NCBI GenBank assembly: GCA_910585465.1 | Contig: CAJUEW010000049.1 | Span: forward strand, 1-7,036 | DNA from: an uncultured Lachnospiraceae bacterium | Lineage (GTDB): Bacteria > Bacillota > Clostridia > Lachnospirales > Lachnospiraceae | Reading direction: 5' to 3' | DNA length: 7,036 nucleotides | In this document: piece after piece, positions 1 to 5,300 of the stretch | How positions within the stretch are numbered: the stretch's first letter is position 1 | Layout: each line of letters begins with the position of its first letter | The notes under the pieces: generated by a model | What the model was told of the DNA's origin: nothing | Seen by the model: the letters and a program-made list of their open reading frames with translations, nothing else | Databases searched by the model: none | Translations under genes and position numbers: made by a program

Positions 1-1
1 A

Positions 2-529
2 GTATATCAACTGACTGGGGAAGATTCACTACGGTATGTTTTGTGTCGCTTACAGTACATCCAGCTATCCACAGGACAAAAAAGGCGATTACATCTTGCT
101 CTTGCACTTATTGGAAATCCAGATATTATTTTTCTCGATGAGCCGACTGCGGGGCTTGATGTTGAGGGTAGGGTTTCACTTCACGAGCAAATTCTCAAAC
201 TCAAGTTACAAGGAAAAACGATTGTTTTGGCAAGTCACGATATGGCAGAAGTGGAGAACTTATGTGACCGTATTGCAATTTTGAATAATGGTAATATTGC
301 CTTTTGCGGCACAGCGACAGAACTGAGAGATAAGATGGGGGGAAAGTATTTTATTCATATCAAAACGCAACAAGGGAACAGCACTTTTGAAACAGATAAT
401 ATTGAAGATACTTTGATTTCTCTGCTTAAAGATTTGAAGCAAAAAGAAATTCATATATTGGATATTAAAGTTGACCGTGGTACACTTGAGCAACATTTTA
501 TCGAAATGGCAAGGAGGGAAACTGAATGA
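2..529 (+). CDS. ABC transporter ATP-binding protein, 3' part (5' end outside window)
   Basis: This is the nucleotide-binding subunit of an ABC exporter; it would hydrolyse ATP on the cytoplasmic face to drive the permease encoded next. The frame is open to the left edge, so the Walker A half is missing. Visible in order: ABC signature LSTGQKRRL (about 65-90), Walker B with catalytic Glu and D-loop (IIFLDEPTAGLD, about 125-160), and the switch His in VLASHDMAEVE (about 221-253). A C-terminal domain of roughly 70 residues follows, as in ABC-2-type drug or peptide exporters. The stop TGA overlaps the permease ATG (ATGA), so the two are co-translated. The stretch between the apparent helical-domain residues (SLRYV) and the signature looks short for the family, but the window edge prevents a firm judgement. 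The family call is certain; the substrate is not visible. Confidence 0.93.
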   Translation, partial: VYQLTGEDSLRYVLCRLQYIQLSTGQKRRLHLALALIGNPDIIFLDEPTAGLDVEGRVSLHEQILKLKLQGKTIVLASHDMAEVENLCDRIAILNNGNIAFCGTATELRDKMGGKYFIHIKTQQGNSTFETDNIEDTLISLLKDLKQKEIHILDIKVDRGTLEQHFIEMARRETE

Positions 530-1242
530 ACGGTTTTTTATATGGTGTGGCGTTACAGTGGAAATTGGATATACGAAGTAAGTCCCTCTTAGTTACCTGC
601 TATATCGTTCCTCTTATTTTCTTTTTTCTTATGGGCGGTATTTTTACGTCCGTTATGCCCGAAATGGGAAGTACACTAATACAATCTATGATTGTAATGA
701 GTGTTTCAATGGGGGCATTTGTAGGATTACCGCCGTCGTTGATTGAAACTTACGGAAGCGACATAAAAAAAGTTTATAAGGCAAACGGAGTACCTATCTG
801 TTTAGGACTTATTACAATGTTCCTTTCAGCATTTGTTCATTTGATGATTACCTGTGTTGTGATAGTGCTGCTTGCCCCTATTTTATTTGATGCTACTTTG
901 CCGATACAACTTCCTTTTTTCTTTCTTGCACTTGCTATATACATTATTGTGTCGTTGAGCATTGGAAGTGTTTTAGGATTGACGGTAAAAAATCAAGCGA
1001 AACTGACGATGATAGCACAATTAGTGTTTTTGCCCTCAATTATGCTTTCGGGGATTATGTTCCCTATCAATTTGCTGCCCGATTTTCTTGAAGCCATTGG
1101 GCGTATTTTTCCTGCTTCCTGGGGATACCGATTGATGTTGGATAATGGATTTTGCTTTGAAAGTCTATGGTATCTAATCTTTATCTTTTTTGCAGCGGTA
1201 ATTGTATGTGGAATAGTTTTGAAAAAACAAAGAGCAAAATAG
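526..1242 (+). CDS. ABC-2 type transporter permease
   Basis: This 238-residue integral membrane protein is the expected partner of the preceding ATPase. About six hydrophobic segments are visible, near residues 20-37, 49-67, 91-117, 126-150, 161-180 and 213-232, which is the six-helix ABC-2 layout. The polar N-terminus (LQWKLDIRSKS) and the conserved-looking SGIMFPINLLPDFLEAIGRIFPASWGY region before the last helix are typical of the family (quoted here as a landmark: SGIMFP, then FPASWGY). A strong ribosome site AAGGAGGG (511-518) lies 7 bases before the ATG, inside the ATPase gene, and the start overlaps the ATPase stop by four bases. It probably exports a drug, peptide or lipid-like compound; nothing in the sequence says which. 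It ends 65 bases before the 3' end of the convergent AraC gene, and I see no strong terminator between them. Confidence 0.9.
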   Translation: MNGFLYGVALQWKLDIRSKSLLVTCYIVPLIFFFLMGGIFTSVMPEMGSTLIQSMIVMSVSMGAFVGLPPSLIETYGSDIKKVYKANGVPICLGLITMFLSAFVHLMITCVVIVLLAPILFDATLPIQLPFFFLALAIYIIVSLSIGSVLGLTVKNQAKLTMIAQLVFLPSIMLSGIMFPINLLPDFLEAIGRIFPASWGYRLMLDNGFCFESLWYLIFIFFAAVIVCGIVLKKQRAK

Positions 1243-1307
1243 TTTGGATGGAAAATCATCTATTAACTTCCATGTGTGTTTCCGTTGCCAGACCGAGGAC
1301 GCCAGGA

Positions 1308-2198
1308 TCAAAGTTTATTTCTATATTCCCGTGGTGTGCAGTTATAGAAACGCTTAAATATTTTAGCAAAATTGCTGGGGCTGTCAAAACCGCATAGGGT
1401 TGCGATTTCTGATATACTATCCGCCGGATGCTTTCGCAGCATTTCAGCCCCCTGCATAATCCTATACTTTAACAAATACTGGATAGGGGAGAGCTGGATT
1501 GTTTTCTTAAAACAGCGCAGGCTTTCCCTTTCACTAATGCTGGCGGCGCTTGAAATTTCCGACAGGGATATATCATCGGCGAAATTTTTGTGGATATAAG
1601 CAAGCATTTTTCTGATACGGAGATTGTCCTGGCTTGGCGGAACATTTTGCGTATCCGTCTGCGGGTTCAATTCCCCGTATAAAAAAAGACAGATACGGGA
1701 TAAATTTTCCCGAACGGTAAATTCATATCCGCAGCAGTCCTGTGCAAGAGCTTCAAACGCGCAGTTAAACCAGTCCGCCACATTTCTATTGTTGCCTGCT
1801 TTTATAAAATAGTGGAAAAATCCATTACAGGTTAATAGCGGCTGCATATATTTTTTTGAAAATACAAGATCCTCATTTCCGGTAATGAGCGTCTGGCTGA
1901 AAACAAGGGAGCGCAATTTACATTCCGTGACAGCCGCCGCATAATGAAGGATATTTGAATTGATAACGATACAGTCTCCCTTTTCCAAAAGGAAAGTATT
2001 TGACGGTACCTTTACGTTCATCTGCCCATTTTCTATGTACACAATTTCAATCTCCTCATGCCAGTGCCACGGGATAATGTCTTCTTGTCTGTCCTTGTGG
2101 CAGGAGGAATATCTAGCACAGGGGAATTGAGGAGTTCCATGAGGCTGGAGTTCTTTTGATACTTTATTAAGATTTAATCCACATTCTTGTAATGCCAT
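1308..2198 (-). CDS. AraC-family transcriptional regulator with N-terminal cupin
   Basis: This is a 296-residue cytoplasmic DNA-binding regulator. The N-terminal half is a cupin-type sensor (AraC_binding-like): PWHWHEEIEIVYIENG is the usual His-rich first strand pair, followed by LLEKGDCIVINSNILHY. The C-terminal ~100 residues carry two helix-turn-helix units: ISLSEISSAASISERESLRCF, shortened here to its core SLSEISSAASIS, and then ISEIATLCGFDSPSNFAKIF, ending in the hallmark TPREYR just before the stop. The frame remains open to 2309, but those extra 37 codons run through a good promoter. ATG 2198 has an AGGAAGG ribosome site, so I choose that start. It is divergent from the PHP gene and convergent with the ABC operon. 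Members of this group often sense small sugars or metabolites; the ligand and target are not readable here. Confidence 0.92.
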   Translation of the reverse strand: MALQECGLNLNKVSKELQPHGTPQFPCARYSSCHKDRQEDIIPWHWHEEIEIVYIENGQMNVKVPSNTFLLEKGDCIVINSNILHYAAAVTECKLRSLVFSQTLITGNEDLVFSKKYMQPLLTCNGFFHYFIKAGNNRNVADWFNCAFEALAQDCCGYEFTVRENLSRICLFLYGELNPQTDTQNVPPSQDNLRIRKMLAYIHKNFADDISLSEISSAASISERESLRCFKKTIQLSPIQYLLKYRIMQGAEMLRKHPADSISEIATLCGFDSPSNFAKIFKRFYNCTPREYRNKL

Positions 2199-2209
2199 AT
2201 TTTTGCTTG

Positions 2210-2216
2210 CCTTCCT
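2210..2216 (-). promoter_or_regulatory. Ribosome binding site of the AraC-family gene
   Basis: On the minus strand AGGAAGG stands 11 bases before ATG 2198. Together with the promoter further upstream it decides the start in favour of 2198 over the longer open frame reaching 2309. The spacing is somewhat long. Confidence 0.65.
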
Positions 2217-2234
2217 GTTTGGCGTTTTTTTTAT

Positions 2235-2263
2235 ATTATACGTCCGAATATGTATTGTATCAA
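2235..2263 (-). promoter_or_regulatory. SigA/sigma-70-type promoter of the AraC-family gene
   Basis: On the minus strand the -35 box TTGATA (2258-2263) and a perfect -10 box TATAAT (2235-2240) are separated by exactly 17 bases. Transcription would begin near 2228, giving a leader of about 30 bases to ATG 2198. The match is close to consensus, with a single mismatch in twelve positions. This is the clearest promoter in the window. Confidence 0.78.
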
Positions 2264-2390
2264 GCGTTATTTGACGGTATTCTTTTAATAAGCACAAAAC
2301 ACAGGCCACAGTGTATCAGGAGTTTTCCGTACCTGTTTCCTATGTTTCGTTATGCTTAGGGGACTATCTTTAGTTTGTAAATTTTATGAT

Positions 2391-2396
2391 GGGAGG
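2391..2396 (+). promoter_or_regulatory. Ribosome binding site of the PHP gene
   Basis: GGGAGG lies 6 bases before ATG 2403. It selects this start over the alternative start 51 bases upstream (2352), which has no comparable site, and places the metal-binding LHMHS motif at the very N-terminus as is usual for PHP proteins. Confidence 0.6.
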
Positions 2397-2402
2397 CTGC
2401 GT

Positions 2403-3298
2403 ATGATAGATTTGCATATGCACAGCAGATACAGTGACGACGGGCAATCTACTCCGTCAGAACTGATAGAAGAATGTGCCAAAAAAGAGGTTTGTATGAT
2501 GTCCGTCACCGACCATAATTGTGTGAAAGCGAATGAAGAAGCCGCAAAAGCTGAAAAGAAAGAGGGATAAGCTATATTCCAGGCATTGAAATCGACTGCA
2601 CCTACAAATATACAAATTTTCATGTACTTGGATATGGTATTGACTTTAGGAGCTGTGACTTTGAAAAAATCGAAAAGTACATTGACGGACAGAATTTTCA
2701 GGCTTCCCTTGACAGGCTTGCCGAAACACAGGCATTAGGTTTTAGGTGTGTCACAGAAAAGGATATGTGGGGGATATCGAAAAATAATTATTGGCAGGGT
2801 AACTGGACGGGCGAAATGTTTGCAGAGGTTTTGCTTGTAATGCCGGAATATGCAAATCATCCTCTTTTGAAACCTTATCGTCCCGGAGGGGAAAGAAGCG
2901 ACAATCCATATGTAAATTTTTATTGGGATTATTATTCACAGGGAAAACCATGCTATGCAGGAATCGACTACCCGGCAATGGAAGAAATTGTTGATATGAT
3001 ACACCGAAATCACGGTGTTGCTGTACTTGCACATCCCGGAGTAAACTTAAGGGGGAAAGAATTTCTGCTTGACAATATCATAAATCTTGGAATTGACGGT
3101 ATAGAAGCATTTAGCAGCTACCACAATCCAAAACAGGCAGAATACTATTACCAGACAGCACAGGAAAAAAAGATTTTTGTTACTTGCGGAAGTGATTACC
3201 ACGGGAAAACAAAACCGTCTATAGGGATAGGACAGCATAACTGCCCTATTTCATATACAGAAATAACTCAGCAGTTAAGTTCCGCTTTGTTGAATTAG
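2403..3298 (+). pseudogene. PHP-domain metal-dependent phosphoesterase, frameshifted
   Basis: Read as one gene this encodes about 298 residues of a PHP (polymerase and histidinol phosphatase) family hydrolase of the COG0613 type. Relatives cleave phosphoesters, for example nucleotides or short RNA ends, with a bound metal cluster. All family motifs are present: DLHMHS (3-8), VTDHN (35-39), PGIEID (60-65), LAHPG (near 209-213) and GSDYHG (near 263-268). The first frame stops at TAA 2568-2570 after 55 codons; the match resumes one frame back, from GGG at 2564. The reading KEG|ISYIPGIEID is restored by adding one G to the GGG run at 2564-2566, so a one-base loss is the simplest cause. An insert between GIEID and LAHPG, rich in Trp, Tyr and Pro, is intact. 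The gene is either recently inactivated, a sequencing error, or (less likely) recoded. It is divergent from the AraC regulator, a possible controller. Confidence 0.85.
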
Positions 3299-3378
3299 GA
3301 GAATAAGGAGTCGGTTTCATTCTTGGACAAAACAATATATAATTAAAGTCAACAGTAAATAAAAAGGAGGAAGATACT

Positions 3379-3978
3379 ATGGATATGACAAAATTTGAGT
3401 GGACGCGGGAACCGGAGAAATATTACATCGACAGTAGGAAAGTAGAGATTGTTACTGTACCTCATACCGATTTGTGGCAAAGAACTTATTATCATTTTCA
3501 AAATGATACTGCGCCATTATTGCAAACGGAAACGGATGAAAAGTTTTTCAGCTTTGTTGTTAAAACTGATTTTTCTGAGAGCTGCCATCGATTTGACCAA
3601 TGTGGTATTGTTATGTATTTAGACAGTGAAAATTGGCTGAAAGGCTCCATTGAATATGAGAACGAAGATTTTCAGCATTTAGGCAGTGTTGTAACAAATG
3701 GAGGGTATTCTGACTGGGCTACTACTGCCATTCCTTCCTCTGTCAAATCCATATGGTATCGCTTTAGCCGCCGTGAAGATGATTATTGTATTGAATGTTC
3801 TGAAGACGGTATCAAATTTAATCAAATGCGTATTTGTCATATGAATAAAGGTAGTGGTAAAATCAAGTTCGGCATCTATGCCTGCTCACCGGAAGATTCT
3901 TCTTTCAAAGCTGTTTTCACCGATATGAAGTTTACTGAATGTCAATGGAAAGCTCATGACGGTCAGCAGCCGGACTAA
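3379..3978 (+). CDS. DUF1349 domain-containing protein
   Basis: This is a 199-residue, apparently cytoplasmic protein with no signal peptide or membrane segment. Its composition and the motif order (FFSFVVKTDF, then QCGIVMYLDSENWLKGSIEYEN, cited by its core GIVMYLDSENWLK, then LGSVVTNGGYSDW and KIKFGIYACSPE) match the DUF1349 family (COG3506). That family is a concanavalin-A-like beta-sandwich related to yeast Ree1. The family has no well-established enzymatic role, and binding of a sugar-like ligand is only an inference from the fold. The domain fills nearly the whole length, as is usual. The start is well supported: AAGGAGG (3364-3370) stands 8 bases before the ATG. It is 80 bases downstream of the PHP gene on the same strand, so it could be transcribed with it or from its own weak promoter. 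Confidence 0.85.
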   Translation: MDMTKFEWTREPEKYYIDSRKVEIVTVPHTDLWQRTYYHFQNDTAPLLQTETDEKFFSFVVKTDFSESCHRFDQCGIVMYLDSENWLKGSIEYENEDFQHLGSVVTNGGYSDWATTAIPSSVKSIWYRFSRREDDYCIECSEDGIKFNQMRICHMNKGSGKIKFGIYACSPEDSSFKAVFTDMKFTECQWKAHDGQQPD

Positions 3979-3994
3979 AGAAATATCTAATTAG

Positions 3995-4177
3995 GTAATA
4001 TTTGAGGCAGAGAAACAGTTTGAAGATGACGGAAGGAGCGAGGAAAGAGATGGAGCTGTCTTTCGGAGGGGTAAAAGAGCATCACACAAGGTCAAACTTG
4101 TAAAGATCGGCAATCCATTTGGAATTATTCTCGATGAGCCAGTAGTGAAACCTTTGAATATCCGAATTGATGGTTGA
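3995..4177 (+). pseudogene. Possible AbrB/MazE-like DNA-binding fragment
   Basis: An open stretch of 60 codons has a TAG immediately before it and no ATG, GTG or TTG near its front. Its second half reads KVKLVKIGNPFGIILDEPVV followed by KPLNI. That is close to the pattern of SpoVT/AbrB-type (MazE antitoxin-like) domains, roughly K-x-G-N-S-x-G-I-x-[IL]-P-x-x-[VI]-x-x-L-x-[IL]. The usual Ser is Pro, and the acidic DE replaces the usual PK. The first half (charged, EKQFEDDGRSEERDG) is not recognised. The frame ends at 4177, just before the IS1182-like segment on the other strand begins. I treat it as a remnant; the family call is tentative. Confidence 0.3.
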
Positions 4178-4183
4178 AAAAAA

Positions 4184-4327
4184 CTTGATATAACTTTCTA
4201 TGTTATGCTCTTTTAAGAACAATAAATTTTTCTCGCTGCAATATCCACTGTCTGCAGTGATTTCTTTTAATCTCGCACCAAAATCATCCGCATGAAAGTT
4301 GCCTCTAAGTCTGTCTTCGAGCAGCTG
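4184..4327 (-). mobile_element. IS1182-like DDE transposase, internal fragment
   Basis: On the minus strand the frame is open for 81 codons (4327 down to 4085, stop TGA 4082-4084). The part from 4327 to about 4184 contains LKEITADSGYCSEKNLLFL followed by KEHNIESYIK. This is the ADxGYxSExNxxyLxxxxIxxYI block around the second catalytic Asp of IS1182-family transposases. After YIK the expected continuation is lost, and the remaining codons (FFSTINSDIQRF...) do not look like the family. Upstream, a TAA at 4328-4330 ends the frame. It is therefore a small internal scrap of a once complete ~450-residue transposase with neither terminus. No terminal inverted repeats could be found around it. Confidence 0.55.
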
Positions 4328-4346
4328 TTACGTTCTTTGCTCATAG

Positions 4347-4499
4347 TCTGTTGATTTTAAGGCAGGTAATGAAAAATACATTGTGTTTAGAGACAGAATT
4401 TTAAAATATCAGATTGGAAATCAGACTGAAAAAGAATATGTATGCAATGAGTGTAAGAAATTAGGTATTTCTAATGAGCAGATGAACTGGTCAGAATAG
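4347..4499 (+). pseudogene. C-terminal remnant of an unrecognised protein with a CxxC motif
   Basis: Fifty codons are open between TAG 4344-4346 and TAG 4497-4499. The product contains GNEKYIVFRDRILKYQIGN and then EYVCNECKKLGISNEQMNW. Codon composition is protein-like (Lys, Glu, Asn, Tyr rich), and there is no plausible start with a ribosome site, so it looks like the tail of a larger protein. The CNEC pair could bind a metal as half of a zinc ribbon, but with only two Cys this is a guess. The stop is 8 bases before the ATG of the next small remnant, as in an operon, so the two probably derive from one ancestral segment. I do not recognise the family. Confidence 0.35.
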
Positions 4500-4507
4500 A
4501 AGGAAGC

Positions 4508-4573
4508 ATGAGGGTATTATTAACATCAGCGGGTTTAGAGACTGAGGAAATGCTGAGAAGATCATGGAGGTAA
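4508..4573 (+). pseudogene. N-terminal scrap of a possible peptidase-E-like (class I amidotransferase-like) gene
   Basis: From ATG 4508 the reading MRVLLTSAGLETEEM resembles the first beta-strand and loop of S51 peptidase E / type 1 glutamine amidotransferase-like proteins, which typically begin M-x-x-[IL]-x-L-T-S-[AG]. A ribosome-like AGAAGGA (4498-4504) precedes it, though at short spacing. After codon 15 the sequence no longer looks like the family, and it stops at TAA 4571-4573 after 21 codons, compared with about 200-230 for a full gene. The break falls next to the end of the transposase remnant on the other strand, which suggests insertional disruption. The identification rests on a very short match. 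Confidence 0.3.
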
Positions 4574-4576
4574 ATT

Positions 4577-4717
4577 TTACGCTGCCTGCCCCAGTGCCTC
4601 ATGATATTGTTTCCTTTTGAGCATTGAAGGCAGACAGCCATTGACTGAGCAAATCAGTCGATTGTTCCAATAGATGATAGAGTATCTCCGTATCAGGGGG
4701 TTTAAGCTCTTCAATTG
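4577..4717 (-). mobile_element. C-terminus of a DDE (probably IS3-like) transposase, frameshifted
   Basis: On the minus strand, 46 codons end at TAA 4577-4579. They read RRYSIIYWNNRLICSVNG, then CLPSMLKRKQYHEALGQAA. The arrangement tyrosine/tryptophan-rich YWNxxR, then NGxLPxMxKR and a short basic/alanine tail is what I associate with the end of an rve-type integrase-core transposase, most likely IS3-like. Just upstream a different frame carries IYKKITIEEL (4704-4730), which would join LNPLIRRYS if one base in the A/C run at about 4696-4703 were removed. So a one-base insertion probably separates two parts of the same tail, and the recognisable element may extend to about 4769. The catalytic core is absent. 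Likely a decayed right end of an insertion sequence. Confidence 0.45.
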
Positions 4718-4756
4718 TTATTTTCTTATAAATCTGTGAAGTGGGAGTGTCAAGTA

Positions 4757-4775
4757 TTATGATACAACATCATAA
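4757..4775. repeat. Small perfect hairpin, TTATGAT / ATCATAA
   Basis: TTATGAT (4757-4763) and ATCATAA (4769-4775) form a 7-base-pair stem with loop ACAAC. It lies 14 bases beyond the stop of the minus-strand M20 gene, where a terminator would be expected. It is A+T-rich and has no clean T tract, so terminator function is doubtful. Confidence 0.25.
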
Positions 4776-4788
4776 CCGTACTGCCGCA

Positions 4789-5298
4789 TTATCTCCCAAG
4801 TCTTTTCAGTACAGCCGTAGTATAGACCGCTGCGCCGATCGGAAGCACTTTTTCATTAAAACGAATCTTTGGATTATGTTGAGGCAGGTGTTCTTTTGGA
4901 TCGTCAACCCCTGCGCCCATCATGAAGAATGCAGTAGGAACCAATTCTGAGTAGCAGGCGAAATCTTCAGAACCCATTGCGTGGAACTGATCTACGGACA
5001 GCGAATCATCAACTTCGCGGATTATGTCCGAGCACCAGTCAACTTCTTTTTTATCGCAGACCATCGGAGGAACATCGCTGAGTACTTCGATCTCGGCTTT
5101 TGTGCGGTAAGCTGCGGCAATGTTTTGGGTGATCTCCTGGATTCTCTGGATGAATCTTTTGCGGATATCCGGATCAAATACACGGAGAGTTCCCTCCATC
5201 TCAGCAGTTTCAGGAATGATATTTGCGGCGCTTCTGACAGCATTTGCCAGCGGCGCCAGCGCTTTCGGCGTGCTGTGGTTTGTCGAGCATGAAATCAT
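4789..5298 (-). pseudogene. M20 family (M20D-like) amidohydrolase, 5'-truncated
   Basis: This 169-codon stretch encodes only the C-terminal part of a metal-dependent amidohydrolase of about 390 residues, of the kind that removes acyl groups from amino acids (HipO/N-acyl-amino-acid amidohydrolase group). Recognisable parts, in order: ANIIPETAEMEGTLRVFDPD (residues 25-44), the end of the lid domain; then FHAMGSEDFACYSELVP (105-121); and GVDDPKEHLPQHNPKIRFNE (130-149), with the last metal-ligand His in HNP. The whole N-terminal catalytic half, with the HxCGHD-type metal site, is missing. The first ~20 codons (MISCSTNHSTPKALAP) do not clearly match the family. The nominal ATG has no ribosome site and lies inside the start of the opposing AbgB-like gene. 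Probably a remnant produced by rearrangement. Confidence 0.82.
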
Positions 5299-5300
5299 TA
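5230..5300. other. Head-to-head junction of two truncated M20 genes
   Basis: The 5' ends of two M20 hydrolase reading frames on opposite strands meet and overlap here (5298 on minus, 5289 on plus). Neither has a ribosome site, and there is no room for promoters. Family resemblance fades toward the join from both sides. A short inverted repeat, TCGAG (5283-5287) and CTCGA (5301-5305), flanks the point. I infer a breakpoint; its exact base cannot be placed by eye. Confidence 0.55.

Larger units (their letters stand above)
3979..4788. other. Region without an intact gene: mosaic of gene and transposase remnants
   Basis: Over about 800 bases there is no complete coding region with a start, ribosome site and family-length protein. 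Instead, short open stretches with protein-like composition alternate between strands: 3995-4177 (+), 4184-4327 (-), 4347-4499 (+), 4508-4573 (+) and 4577-4717 (-). Each is truncated at one or both ends. Two of them resemble transposases. I read this as an insertion and deletion hot spot in which successive elements decayed. The alternative is a chimeric assembly. I saw no tRNA, CRISPR array or riboswitch here. Confidence 0.6.

Noticed and set aside
1248..1273. Bidirectional terminator between the ABC permease and AraC genes (ATGGAA / TTCCAT)
   Set aside because: The stem is only 6 pairs with a 14-base loop and no T tract on either side.
2555..2570. Programmed -1 frameshifting in the PHP gene
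   Set aside because: The codons GAA AAG AAA GAG GGA do not give an X-XXY-YYZ site allowing both tRNAs to re-pair; a base loss in the G run is simpler.
3315..3343. Promoter for the DUF1349 gene with TATAAT at 3338-3343
   Set aside because: The -10 box is perfect, but no acceptable -35 lies 16-18 bases upstream; TTGGAC (3323-3328) is only 9 bases away and there is no extended -10 TG. It may still be weakly active.
4050..4103. Small gene from ATG 4050 with nearby GGAAGGAG
   Set aside because: It encodes only 17 codons, and the overlapping frame 3995-4177 is more protein-like; probably chance.
4226..4245. Inverted repeat CACTG-TCTG-CAGTG as an operator
   Set aside because: It lies in the conserved ADSGY-coding part of the transposase fragment and is explained by codon sequence.
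4639..4658. Hairpin GACTGA-GCAAA-TCAGTC as an attachment or regulatory site
   Set aside because: It falls within the coding tail of the transposase and is only 6 pairs long.
5244..5288. TTG start at 5244 giving the AbgB-like protein 15 more residues
   Set aside because: These codons (MPAAPALSACCGLSS) are antisense to the M20D-like fragment, have no ribosome site and do not match the AbgB N-terminus.
4981..5292. Plus-strand open frames opposite the M20D-like fragment
   Set aside because: They are antisense shadows; the minus strand carries clear M20 motifs across the same bases.
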